Source: Amoebophrya sp. A120
Taxonomy: Eukaryota > Sar > Dinophyceae > Syndiniales > Amoebophryaceae
Length of the DNA stretch: 64,000 nt
Direction of reading: 5' to 3'
NCBI GenBank assembly: GCA_905178155.1
Contig: CAJINV010000006.1
Span: 1,427,876 to 1,491,875, forward strand
Shown here: positions 33,606-44,254 of the stretch, one piece after another
How the letters are laid out: each line of letters opens with the position of its first letter
Position numbering within the stretch: the stretch's first letter is position 1
Notes under the pieces: model-generated
What the model was told of the DNA's origin: nothing
Databases searched by the model: none
What the model saw: the letters and a program-made list of their open reading frames with translations, nothing else
Position numbers and translations under genes: made by a program

Positions 33606-36580
33606 ATGTCCCTCTCCCCCAGCACGACCGCCTCCTCAAAACAAGCCGGCGCGGCTTTGATGCGACGTGCGAGTAGTAGCTCCAGCACGACCTCCGCATC
33701 GAATGCAAACGCTGCTTCCTCCGTCCGGCTACTCCTTGTCCGTCACGGTGAGTCCGAGTTTAACGCAGCCATCCGGTCTCCCTCCTGGTGGCTCTCGCCG
33801 CGTTTTTACGCGAATGGGTTTGACCCGGGGATCCGCGACCCGCAGCTGACGCCGAAGGGATATGGCGTTCGCAACTGTTACATTCTCAACTGTTACATGG
33901 ATTCGCGATGCAAGAATGGGAAACGTGAAAGGGGTGGCATTGCGCGTCTTGCATGACAGATTTGGTACAGATTATCAGCCTGCTTGGCCTTTCCAGAATT
34001 TGTCATGCAGAACAGCTTGATCGTGTAGATGATAATGGTAGTTTTGCATGACAAATCATGTAACAGTTGAGAATGTAACAGTTGGGAACGCCATAAGGGA
34101 CGAAGGCAGAGTGTGACGAACCAGGAGAAACTGCAACAGGCGATACGGGATGAGTTGCGGAGGTCGCTGACGTTCGACGAGGGAGAGCAGGAAGATCATG
34201 CAGTTGGGGCTGCTGGGAACGCGAAACAACATAATTCTAGCGAGGAAATAAACAAAGCAGTGAAGCATGACAGGGCAGAAGAGGACGAAGAAGCAGCACA
34301 GCAGCTGCTCCCCGGTGCAGTGGAGGAAGTGGTGGACGCATCGGCGATAGCAAAAAATCCGAATGCAGCTGTACAACGAGGAAACAGTACCAGCAGCTCT
34401 ACGGGCGCCGCGAGCAGTCGAGCGCCATCAACCTCGTCGATGCAGCTAGCAATCTTCACCTCTCCCTTCCAGCGCGCAATACAAACGTCACTGCTTATGC
34501 TCGGAAGAGCGGATTTAGACGCGAGTAAATCACCGAAAACGCGCAGTGGTGCAGCTTCCAGCAATACAATAAACGCCGGCAGTGCAGAGGCAGAACAGCA
34601 TGACAAACAGCGGAAAAAAACTTCCTACATCGGCGGTTTTTTCCGCGCTCTGCTTCCCAGGACCTCGACGTATCCTGTGCAAAAAGGTCTCCACCCCAGA
34701 GTTGTCATGCAAATGCGCAATGATAGGAACATTTGTATTGCGCAGCTCCATGAGCGGCATAATTTTCAGTGGTGTTTTGGCATTTGTAATGCTGTAAACA
34801 GGATGAGAGAGCGGCTTTCTCATGCGGGGTTCCTTGCTAGCCAAAACTACACTGCAGATGGAAAGTTGTCACGCAGAACTCCCAAAACTTGGGGATTTGT
34901 GTTGCAGACTTCCCATCTTGACTATGGTACGGGGGCGTTTCTGGATAGGATACGACGAAAAGTAAGATCATGCCGATCGGGAAAGTGGACTCGAACACTA
35001 ATTCGATAGTATCAACACATGCAAATATATCTGGGTCCGAAAGAATGCAAGTTTGTCATGCTGAGTCTGGACTATGCAAAAATCTGTGTTGCATGATTAC
35101 CAAAAGTAGTTGCCCAATCAATCTTGACCAAGTTGGGAGGGAGTTTCTCATGCAGGATAAGCGTGATAGAGATCTCACAGAATCTGTCACGCTAGTAACT
35201 CCTGCATTCCAGACCTCAGGGGTCATGGCAAATCAGCATGACCAATCTCGCATTCTTCCAGACGCAGACATATTTGCAATGCATAGATAGCTGCGCATGA
35301 CCATGACCACGAGAGAACACTGACAAACAGCACCATGACCGGCCAAAACACCATCGTAGCCCTAGCAGCTCTCCGCGAACGGTGTAAGCACATCAGCGAT
35401 TTAGGGACACCGTTGGAGGAGTTAAAGCAGATCTATCCGGGCGTGAACTTTGACAGCAACGAGGGTTGTAGTACTTCTGCATCAACAAAAAATATCACGA
35501 CGTCGAAAAACGATACCACAGTTGTCGACCAAAAATCGTCAAGAACAGCAACAGACAACTCCTGGTGGCTCCCGAAAAGCAAAGTTGGTCTAGTGGACGC
35601 TATATGCATTGCAAAAGGATCGTACAACTCGTAGTATTGCTATACAAATTAGGTCAGCGAATTTGTCATGCTGATTTGCTTGAAAAAGAAATTTGTCTTG
35701 CATGACTGCGATTAGTACGAGTACGATGCTTTTGCATAGGATACGCGAGTAAGTGGGAACCCAGCTTGCTACGAGGGACCATCGAAAAGAAGGAGGAGGT
35801 ATATAATACTGTAGTTTCATTCCATGTTTTTGTCATGCGGTAAATGCAACTTTGGAAACAGGCTTTCGCTTTGTCATGCACGACAAGAACGACTGTAGTT
35901 GAAGACTGATTGCCGATAATCGTTGGAAATCATGGCAGTCGTAAATACAACTAGGTCCGCGCCCGCATAGACGAAGTGAAGCGGTTTTTCCTACAGCAAC
36001 AAAACGCAAATTTGATCATCGTCTTATGCACTGCATACATGTCTGGGTCTGGAAGAATGCAGCTTGTGATGCTAAATAAGGACTATGCAAAAATTTGTGT
36101 TGCATGATGACCAAAAGCTGTCCACTTTTGACCAAGGTGGGAGTGAGTTTCTTATGCAGGATAGGGATGATACAGATCTCACAGAATCTTTCATGCTGAA
36201 TCCTGCATTGCAGGCCTTGTGTGTCATGTTGAACCTGCATGAGAAGTCTTGTACTTACTCCTCCAGGAGACCCAGAAATATTTGCATCTGATACGTCTTC
36301 GGCCACTCCAACTACTTCCGGGCCTTCATGCCGAACAGCCGAAAGTTGGCGAACGCCGAGATTTATCCTGTGCAAAAGTATCGTACTCGTATAAATGCTA
36401 ATGCAAGTCTTGCATTACAAACCTTGTTCTCAAGCCAGATTAGCATTACAAATTTTATTTCTCATACTGAGGAAATTTGTAATGCATTTATACGAGTGCG
36501 ATACTTGTTTTGCAGTGCATAAGATTGCGAGCTGCACGCTCCACAAGGACGGGGAGGTGTCGGACGTGAAGTTTTTGTGA
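33606..36580 (+). CDS. Histidine phosphatase (phosphoglycerate-mutase-like), 475 aa
   Basis: Exons 33606-33860, 34101-34670, 34958-35009, 35291-35602, 35749-35798, 35955-36024, 36299-36363, 36527-36580 (1428 nt). After a Ser/Ala-rich leader comes LLLVRHGESEFN; His47 is the residue that would be phosphorylated in this superfamily. DPQLTPKG follows, then an acidic insertion of about 65 residues, then IFTSPFQRAIQTSLLML (the S-P-x-x-R-A-x-Q-T motif). The second catalytic His appears in IIVFGHSNYFRAFMPNSRKL, assembled only after one GT-AG intron and one introner are removed. All key motifs are present, so an active phosphatase or mutase is likely; substrate unknown. The leader could be a targeting peptide but is not clearly hydrophobic. 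Confidence 0.82.
33861..34095. mobile_element. F5 introner, 235 bp
   Basis: Left arm TATGGCGTTCGCAACTGTTA then CATTCTCAACTGTTACATG; right arm is its inverse ending AACGCCATA. Duplication AGGGA at 33856-33860 and 34096-34100. Excision joins LTPKG to RRQSVTNQE. Confidence 0.95.
34671..34952. mobile_element. F6 introner, 282 bp
   Basis: Left arm TATCCTGTGCAAAAAGGTCT then CCACCCCAGAG; right arm ACGGGGGCGTTTCTGGATAG then GATA. Duplication CGACG at 34666-34670 and 34953-34957. Excision joins PRTST to KSKIMPIG. Confidence 0.9.
35010..35285. mobile_element. F1 introner, 276 bp
   Basis: Left arm TATCAACACATGCAAATATA then TCTGGGTCC; right arm GACATATTTGCAATGCATA. Duplication GATAG at 35005-35009 and 35286-35290. 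Excision joins NTNSI to AAHDHDHE. Confidence 0.93.
35603..35743. mobile_element. F2 introner, 141 bp
   Basis: Left arm TATGCATTGCAAAAGGATCG, right arm ACGATGCTTTTGCATAGGATA. Flanks CGCTA (35598-35602) and CGCGA (35744-35748), one mismatch. Excision joins GLVDA to SKWEPSLL. Confidence 0.88.
35799..35954 (+). other. GT-AG intron
   Basis: Donor GTATAT after GAGGAG, acceptor CTAG before GTCCGCGCC. Joins EKKEE to VRARIDEVKRFFL. It contains two copies of TTTGTCATGC, the core seen in introners. Confidence 0.72.
36025..36293. mobile_element. F1 introner, 269 bp
   Basis: Left arm TATGCACTGCATACATGTCT, right arm AGAAATATTTGCATCTGATA. Duplication CGTCT at 36020-36024 and 36294-36298. It sits right before the second catalytic His (LIIV joined to FGHSNYF). 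Confidence 0.95.
36364..36521. mobile_element. F2 introner, 158 bp
   Basis: Left arm TATCCTGTGCAAAAGTATCG, right arm CGATACTTGTTTTGCAGTGC then ATA. Duplication AGATT at 36359-36363 and 36522-36526. Excision joins NAEI to ASCTLHKDGE. Confidence 0.94.
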
Positions 36581-37795
36581 TAATTAGTAGAGTTCCGGTT
36601 GTGTTTCACGTGAACACAGCAGATGAAGTAGGGACAGTACTACAAAATAATATCGCAGCTAGTTGTCGTGATTGCATTCGAATGAACTCGTCAGCGTTTT
36701 GTACCATAATTTTTTGAGGAGCATTGGCACGTTTGGTGCCGTTGCTCTGGCTTTTCTTGATACATGTATCTACGACCTACTGTGCTTGTACCATATTTTT
36801 GTCAACGCCCAAATTTTCCGCACGAAGACACTATGTACGATACAGCTTGTCACATGCTAAAAACGATGAAATAGAAACAAAGCCCTCACATAGCTTTACA
36901 ACAGTAGAAACGAAAGCTTGTTTTTCTGAAGATCATCGGCATGAGGAATGAAGAAAACTACAAGGGTTGTTCGTGGAGCAATTTACTTTCAACGAGAACC
37001 ACGAAAGGGCGGTAGTGGTTAATTCCAATCCGCTCTAGAGTTCTTCTCAGTAGCACGCAGTGCAGTGTTCGATACAATCCAAATCGTTTCGTTTAGCCGA
37101 AGAGTTTGGCGTCGTTTTGATGAGATTCCGTAAATCGGCGAAGTACCGCTACAAGTTCGTTCACAGCAGTTGATTGGTGTCTGTTGCTCACGACAGACTA
37201 GTGCTGTACATGTAAAAATCGTGTTTTGGAAGTTTTTCGTATCTATAGTCTTTTACGTTGGTCGTTCATGATCGTTGTGGTCCTCTCGTCGTAGCTGTCG
37301 TTCGGTTCTTTCACCGTGCGTCCATTCAGAAAGAAGCAGTGTGTTGTGTAGTTGGTGTTGAAGTCGCTGTACGTTGCTCGGCTCGTGCGTATCGTGGTTT
37401 GGTGTAGCGTGTATACTCGTCCGAGCATCTAAAAATTCTACACACAAAGGAAAGAATTGGCAAACTCACGTTCCTCTTCAGGTGTGAAAAAACTCAATCT
37501 CGCCCCACTTGCACCCATCAAACGCCCTCACCCTAACCCTTAACCCTAAACCGCATTGCACACTACACGATGAAGATGTGCTACCCAAAGTAAACTATGC
37601 TCAATTGTTTTTGATCATGCTTTTGCTTTTCTACGTGTCCCCCATCAGATGAAGCTGACCAAGAGGACAGAGTGTTTTGACTCCACCAAGTATTTTTGAC
37701 CGTTCCCCTCCGCCAGACCCAGAGGACGTGTCCTGTCGAGAAGCAGGAGCAAGTGGGAGCTCTACTCCAAAAGCAGAAGCTCGCTTTGCAAGAAA
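36581..37795. other. Intergenic, with a short telomere-like stretch
   Basis: No gene supported. At 37525-37552 there are four imperfect CCCTAA-type units (CCCTCACCCTAACCCTTAAC then CCTAAACC). Confidence 0.5.
37525..37552. repeat. Interstitial telomere-like repeats
   Basis: Four imperfect units of the CCCTAA/CCCTAAA type in 28 bp, in the gap upstream of the gene at 37796. Too short to show a former chromosome end; it may be chance or a repair scar. Confidence 0.5.
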
Positions 37796-40700
37796 ATGGT
37801 AAAAACACCAGGTCAACAACCACGACCAGTCTATTCTGGTCATTTCTTCCTCCTGTTTCTCGGTGGTGACAGCAATAGAAGTTCCACGACATCCGCGTTA
37901 CGAGTCGGCGTTGTGGATTACAAGTTGAGTAGGGACAACAAATCCACTTCAAAAAGCAAAACTGCCCGCCCGACGTCGTTTTCCAGGCTCTTCGTGCCGG
38001 GCGGAAGGAATAGAGGACGAAAAGTTGGTAGGACAGAACAAGAAGATCTATCACCGATAGAAGCAGGAGAAGGAGATAGCGATGACCTTGTGTCGACTCC
38101 TGTGGCAGCAGCATCTCGGACTTCCTTGCACAGCAGAGATGATGATTATGAAGGAGCAGTCCTCAAGAACTCGTACTACCTCGACAAGAGCAGCTATGTC
38201 GATGGCGGTAAACAAGAGCAAAACCAAAACTACGAGGAAAGTAATGGCCACGGCTACGACTACGACGTGGTATCCTCGCAGAACAAACGGCACCTCGAAG
38301 AGGAGCTTGATCTTTCTTCTTCAAAACTGGAATTAATAGGGAAAAACAAGATTGGTAACGAAGAGGGTAGTGCCAGTAGCTCGGAGCAGGACTCAGTAGA
38401 ACCATGGAGAGATGGACGAGCCGGCGAGGACAACCTATACTACGCGAGCAGCTCGGAAGTAGACGAAAGTGTAAGTGACGAAAGAGAAGAGCAACGAGAG
38501 AGTTTTGTCGAAAACACTAGCCCTACTTCCGCCGAAGACGAGTCCTCCGACGATGATCATCATGATGACCAGCACCCGTCTGACGACATCTACCTGGGCA
38601 GTGCACTGGAGCAAGAACGACTACCGAAGCAAGCAAGCAGCTCAAATAATAGCCCCCCGCGGCTGACGTTGAAGCACAAGATGAACCGGAAACTGCACAA
38701 TAGAACTCCAGGATCGGCTCGTCCCGCTGCGGGCACCGTTGAAAACCCTTCACCGGCACGACCTGAATTCCACCTTCGAAAAGAACAAGACGCCGAAAGA
38801 GAAAAGGACAACTTGTTCCTGGAACTCGATCATACAAGAGGAAGAGCCAAACTCTCCACCTTCACGCCCGATGTGACGTTCGAAACGCACTTGGACGCCT
38901 GGTGCCGGCTCGGAAAATCCGAAGACAACTTCCTAAAAACCTACGAGACCGACGACTACAAGGCGTATTTAGAGGCTATCCAGGTGGATAAGAGCACGCT
39001 CACCTACTGGAGCGGGATAAGCTGCGAAGCGAAGTGTCGGGATAATCCAAACTGCTACGCCTACGAAAAATCCGTAAATACGGGGCGGTGCTCACTTATG
39101 GGAGTGTCAGGATTGAAATTGACAAGGTTGAAAAAATAACTTGTAATGCATAAAATCGATACCAGTAGGAAGCCCAATTTCCAAGCTGTCCATGACAAAT
39201 TTCGGCACCGTCTAAATCCAGTTTGTCAACATGCTCCTTGGGCACAGAAAAATACTTTTGTCATGCTCCTTTAGCAGCTCTATCCCAAACCCTAAATAGG
39301 CTCACAAAAATCTGCCTCACTTGCCATCCCGGCAAGACAGGCACTTCATGCCTTGCATTTTATGCATGACAAATCATTTCAACTTTGACGATTTCAAATC
39401 TGACACATCCATAGCACTGTTTCACGTGCCGGTCACCTGGACCGAATTACAGCAGAACGACCGTTACAAGACCAAGGACCCAAACACCAGCCGCAGGCGC
39501 TACACTGGGGTTTTCGCGTACACAGGTCAGAAGTACACCGCAACAATTCCGGAAAATGAACCCGAAGCTTATGCCAAGGGGTCTGTTTGCGGCGTGAAAG
39601 CGGAGAAGACCTATTCAACGCGATACCTGGATGCACTCGCTTACCAAGACCACTGGAATAGCATGTGCCGTGCCGGTCGGGTCGGGGATAACCTCGCAGT
39701 CGTGTCGCAAGACGGGGTACGCATTGCAGATATGTCTGGGTCTGGAAGCAGGTTGCAACTTGTCATGCGCATTTCAGACCGCACAACAATTTGTCTTGCA
39801 CAAACAGCAAAAGTTGTATTTTTGGCCATGGTGATGTTGAAAGCGGATTTCCCAGGCAGAGTAGGGATCGTGAAGCTCTTGAAGAACCTGTGATGCTAGT
39901 TCTGCATGCCAGACACTCTCTCTGGGTCATGCAAAAGCAAAACCTGCATCACAAACATCTGCATTCTTCCAGACCTAGACAAATTTGCATTTGATACGGG
40001 GTAGCACCGAACGTGTTATCGATATATTCCGGCGTGACGAGTGTCGCTATGAATTGCAAAAGTATCGTACTCGTATAAATGCATCACAAATTATTTCCTC
40101 ATCCTCAGCATGTGAGAGTATATGCATGATTGCAATACGAGTGCGATACTTTTACACAGGATAGTCGCTGACTGCAAACAAAAGTGCACCGACAATGACG
40201 CTTGCGTCGCGATTCAGTTGTTCTTGCACAACGCCAAGGATAACTGCAAACTACTGCAGTCGACAAACTTATCACAAGAAAAAACTGTTTCACCGGGATG
40301 ACTTATTGCATCACAAGTTTGCTCTACACCACAGAGGAATTTCACCACGAGCTTCCTATGGGAAAGTTCGCCTACAATAATGCACTGTCTTGCATGTGTA
40401 GCAAGACAAACATAATAAATGCGATACATTTTCTGCATCACAAGTTCACAGTGAAACATTTTTTTCTTGCGATAAAACGAGAAAGAGGACATTACGTACA
40501 CGCGAATTAACAAATCAAAATTGCGGGACAACCAGGAGGGCACGCTTTGTGCCGTGAAAATGTCCAAGTACCGGGAGATATCAAATGCAAAAATGTCTGG
40601 GTCTGGAAGATTGCGACTTGTCATGCTGTTTTTGGACTCTAAAAAAATTTGTATTGCATGACCAGGAAAAGGAGCCTAGTTTGTGCTACGCGGGTGGGCA

Positions 40701-43277
40701 TTTAACATGCGGAGTAGGCAACAGGAAGCCCTCTACTTAAAAATCTGTGATGGTAGGTCGTGCATTACAGACATCCTGGGTCATGCCAAATATGCATGAC
40801 AAACCCGGCAACAATCCAGACCCAGACATTTTTGCATTTGATAGGAGAAAAACAAGTGCAAGTGCGACAACGGAAGCAAGGATGAGGAGTGGTTTTGCAC
40901 AAAAGAGATTCATATCCTGTGCAAAAGTATCGTACTTCTCGTAGTAATTGCAGTCCTGAATTACAAATTTTTTTCTGAAAGTGAATCCGCATGACAAATT
41001 CCATTTCTCATGCTGAGCTAATTTGTATTGCGGTACAAGTACGACGAGAGTACGATAGTACTTTTGCGATTCATAATTCAGATGTGCGCCAGCTGCAAGG
41101 ACACAAACTACGAATTGAAGGATAATTACCCGGCCCCGCGACAGCGAGGCTGCGAACCGAAAGCGAACATTGTGACGCAGCCACCTGTAGAGCCCGTCAC
41201 GACGGAACAACCCGTCGTGACCAAGGAACCCGGCGTCACGGCAGATCCCAGCGCGACGGAAGCTCCGGGTGGAGACAATGGAAACAATGCTGCAGCAGGC
41301 GCGGACGGCGCTGGGGCTGGTACAACGACGGGTGGTGAGCAAGCGGGGGGTAGTGGAACAGGTAGTACAAGTACTTCCGCAGGAACTACATCAAATCATA
41401 CCCAGGATAACAACGCGACCTCCGCTGGCGGCGACGGCAGCATGCCGCAAGCGCATCTTGCGCCAATGGAGGGGGCCACGGTGGAATTTGTCAATGGCAC
41501 CTTGCAACAAGTGGTTCCTGAAGAAGGTGAAAATGCGACGAAAGAGGAAGAAGCAGAGGACGAGGGAGACGAAGGCTCCTTTTTCACCTCCAAGGTGGCG
41601 GGAGCCATCCCTGTTTGGGCGTTGTTCGTTATCGGTGGAGCTTTGTTGCTCGGGTTGGCTGGGTTTGGAGTGTACTTTGCGTGGTGCGGTGGAGCTGGCC
41701 ATGGTAGAAGTGTTGCGGCGGGCGGCCGCGCCAGTAGATTTTCAACAACATCCCGTGAATCTGCCCGTCCGTCCATCCCGGACATCAATATTGGTGGCTC
41801 AGCACGCGAGTCCGAGAGCATCAGGCCGAAGAAGAAGGACAAAAAGGAGGAGAAGAAGCACAGAAGTAGCCAGAAGAAGTATCAACATGAAAAATCCCCC
41901 CTCCCCATATCAAAATAAAAATTTGTGATTCTGATTTGTGGTCACAAATGATCATCTTTGTCTTGCCTATAGGGCAATAGAAGCCATGTGGCGCATTCCA
42001 AAGCCAATCTGTCATGCGCTTTCGGCTACTGCAAACCTGTCTGGCATGCGTTCTTGCTAGCCTTCTGCATACCCGAACCGGCTTAGGAAATGCTGCTAAG
42101 CACTTTGTTTCTGCAAGAGAAAGCTCATTTGTGTACGCAAATCCAGCATCACAGACTTCGTTTTGATGTGGGGTGGGGGGATTTTTCCTCACAATAAGAA
42201 GAATCACTCGTCTTCTGACGAGGACGAGAAGAAAAACAAAAAGTCAGGGTCCTCAAATAAAGCCGCGGGTACCAGCTTGAAGGACAAAACTACGAAGGAC
42301 ATGTCCCGCGCAGCACACGGCGCTTTGAAGGCCTTCAACGCAGACAAGGATCGTTCTGCAGGAACATCAAACCGGGCGAGCGCGAGAACGAGCAGTCACC
42401 GGGGCGATCATCATGACAAAAAGTTGAAGCGCAAGAAAAGTGAAGGGGAACATATCAAATGCAAAAATGTCTGGGTCTGGAAGATTGCCAGATTTGTCAT
42501 GCTTGTCTGACATGACTCGAAACTCTGTCATGCGTATGTGCAAAAAGATCGCTTTGTCTGTCATGCAAAAACGCAGTTTGCCATGCTGAATACGCTACAC
42601 ATAGCAGCTCAAAAACTTGTCATGCTTGGCCATGTATGACAGTGCGCCCAGTATTCCCTGGTTTGCATCACAAGTTTCCAGACCCAGACATATTTGCATT
42701 TGATATAACACTCTGGGCAGGAACGCTCGGACCGCGGGAGTCGGGTCAGTAATTTTGGGGTTGGTAGGAATAGCAGGAGATCCGTGAGTGCGCCTAGTAC
42801 GCGGGCAAGCAATATCAAATGCACAAATGTCTGGGTCTGGAAGATTTCTAGATTTGTCATGCATATTTTCCATGATCCATGTCGTCTGGAATGCAGGACC
42901 TAGCATGACAGATTCTGTCAGATCCCTATCATGCCTATCCTGCATGAGAAACTGCCTCTCGATTAGGTCAAAAGTGGGCAGCCTTTGGTAATCATGCAAC
43001 ACAGATTTTTACATGATTCAGATTTAGCATGACAAGTTAGCATGACAAGTTAGCATGACAAGTTTTTAATGATTCAGATTTAGCAAAAAAAAAAAAAAAT
43101 TTAGCATGACAAGTTGCATTGTTCCAGACCCAGACATTTTTGCATTTGATAAGCAAGGTGACGAATGACAGTTTCGGACCCAGGGCGAGCAAGTTCAGCA
43201 ACGATCGTCCTAGTGGATTCAATCTTTCACTGCTCAGCTCCGGGGAGCCCAAGAAGAAAGACAAGAAAAGGAAGTAA
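37796..43277 (+). CDS. Type I membrane protein with Cys-rich (PAN/apple-like) ectodomain, 1060 aa
   Basis: Exons 37796-39096, 39419-39717, 40002-40047, 40169-40269, 40480-40578, 40849-40912, 41081-41879, 42202-42452, 42711-42812, 43157-43277 (3183 nt). The N-terminal 350 residues are acidic and Ser-rich, with a weak hydrophobic stretch at residues 16-24 (FFLLFLG). Then come cysteine modules: ISCEAKCRDNPNCYAYE and ADCKQKCTDNDACVAIQLF resemble the helix-side core of PAN/apple domains, which bind proteins or sugars. A Thr/Gly-rich stalk follows, then one membrane segment (VWALFVIGGALLLGLAGFGV), then a cytoplasmic tail with SIPDINI and a Lys-rich end (KKKDKKRK). The downstream gene has the same plan. 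A surface adhesion or recognition role is inference. All nine introns are introners. Confidence 0.72.
39097..39413. mobile_element. F9 introner, 317 bp
   Basis: Left arm TATGGGAGTGTCAGGATTGA then AATTGACAAGGTTGAAA; right arm is its near-inverse ending TGACACATCCATA. Flanks TCACT (39092-39096) and GCACT (39414-39418), one mismatch. Excision joins GRCSL to FHVPVTW. Only copy of this family here. Confidence 0.9.
39718..39996. mobile_element. F1 introner, 279 bp
   Basis: Left arm TACGCATTGCAGATATGTCT, right arm TAGACAAATTTGCATTTGATA. Starts TAC instead of TAT. Duplication CGGGG at 39713-39717 and 39997-40001. Excision joins SQDGV to APNVLSIY. Confidence 0.93.
40048..40163. mobile_element. F2 introner, 116 bp
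   Basis: Left arm TATGAATTGCAAAAGTATCG, right arm CGATACTTTTACACAGGATA. Duplication GTCGC at 40043-40047 and 40164-40168. Among the shortest copies, with a shortened interior. Excision joins VTSVA to DCKQKC. Confidence 0.95.
40270..40474. mobile_element. F7 introner, 205 bp
   Basis: Left arm TATCACAAGAAAAAACTGTT then TCAC; right arm GTGAAACATTTTTTTCTTGC then GATA. Flanks AAACT (40265-40269) and AAACG (40475-40479). The left copy's last base would create a TAG stop, so the splice must use the right copy's fifth base (TN then EKEDITYTR). Confidence 0.92.
40579..40843. mobile_element. F1 introner, 265 bp
   Basis: Left arm TATCAAATGCAAAAATGTCT, right arm AGACATTTTTGCATTTGATA. Duplication GGAGA at 40574-40578 and 40844-40848. 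Excision joins KYRE to KNKCKCDNG. Confidence 0.96.
40913..41075. mobile_element. F2 introner, 163 bp
   Basis: Left arm TATCCTGTGCAAAAGTATCG, right arm AGTACTTTTGCGATTCATA. Duplication ATTCA at 40908-40912 and 41076-41080. Excision joins CTKEI to QMCASCKD. Confidence 0.94.
41880..42196. mobile_element. F3 introner, 317 bp
   Basis: Left arm TATCAACATGAAAAATCCCC, right arm GGGGGATTTTTCCTCACAATA (21 nt, paired except near the tip). Duplication AGAAG at 41875-41879 and 42197-42201. Excision joins SSQKK to NHSSSDED. Confidence 0.94.
42453..42705. mobile_element. F1 introner, 253 bp
   Basis: Left arm TATCAAATGCAAAAATGTCT, right arm AGACATATTTGCATTTGATA. Flanks GAACA (42448-42452) and TAACA (42706-42710). 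Using the right copy's first base would give a TAA stop, so base 1 must come from the left copy (GEH then SGQERSD). Confidence 0.93.
42813..43151. mobile_element. F1 introner with internal expansion, 339 bp
   Basis: Left arm TATCAAATGCACAAATGTCT, right arm AGACATTTTTGCATTTGATA. Duplication AGCAA at 42808-42812 and 43152-43156. Near 43015-43110 it has several copies of TTAGCATGACAAG, a repeated ATGATTCAGATTTAGCA and a run of A, making it about 80 bp longer than typical. Confidence 0.95.
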
Positions 43278-44254
43278 GAAAAGACTGTATGATTTTCTTC
43301 TGCTTGTGCTTGTGTTTGTGTACTAGCAGGATAGATTTAATATTTTCGCAAGGAAAAAATGTACCTACACATGGTAGTAGTAAGCGTAATCACGATATTA
43401 AAAGTTGTTCCCCATAGAAAGATAGTTGTAAACCTAATCCCGCTTGCGAATTGCAGTACCAGGATGAGCAATTCGTTGATTTGATATAATTTAGTACTTC
43501 CTACCTCGAATGAAAATGGGTCTAGTACTTCTCCGTCCCCAGAATCATCACCATGGTACAACTACGTCCTACTTGGAAGAAAACAAGCACCACCAGACGA
43601 TCGTGATTCGTGCCGTAGCACATAATGATCTCTGTGCGTTTCTTGTTCTGGAAAAATTGTATTTGTTCGTCCCTGCTTGTGGTTTCCTCCTCGTGTAGTT
43701 TCCTTTGAAAGCTGAGTCGTCGTAGTAAGTACCACCTTCATTCAACTACTTGCACACCTTCGTCGTTCGTCCGGTGCAAGAAAAAATGCGATTGGAATGT
43801 GTTTGACATGCTGCGCTTGATGTTGTTACTCTTCTCGTCGACGTACAAAAGTGGTATAAAAGATCTTCGTCGTGTTTGTACAAAATGAAAATTTATCGTA
43901 CAAGAACTGCTCGCGATGATAGATTGCCTCGTTTGTTTCGTCCTGGTTATTTCCGTCGTGCAAAGATAAAGAAACCTGACCCTGAACTCGTGCAGATGGT
44001 TTGCATGCTTGCGCTTAAGAAAATGAACGTATATGGTTAGCAATGTCGTAGTCGTCGTGTACGACGGACTTTAGTTTCTTTGTTTTGTTGCATAATCGTC
44101 CAGTGTCCGTTTTACTTTTACTGTGTTACCCTGCAGGAAGAGCCCCCCACAGCCTGTACATGCGTACTGGTACCTACCACTAATCTCATCCCAATGAAAT
44201 AAAGAATTTAGTCGACAACCTTGAGAGCTATCACCCAACCTCATTTCAGACACA
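43278..44254. other. Intergenic, nothing supported
   Basis: Separates the two paralogous membrane-protein genes. Short frames only and no introners. Confidence 0.5.

Noticed and set aside
42813-43151. The repeated TTAGCATGACAAG units as a CRISPR-like array
   Set aside because: Units are direct neighbours without unique spacers, lie inside an introner, and the genome is eukaryotic.
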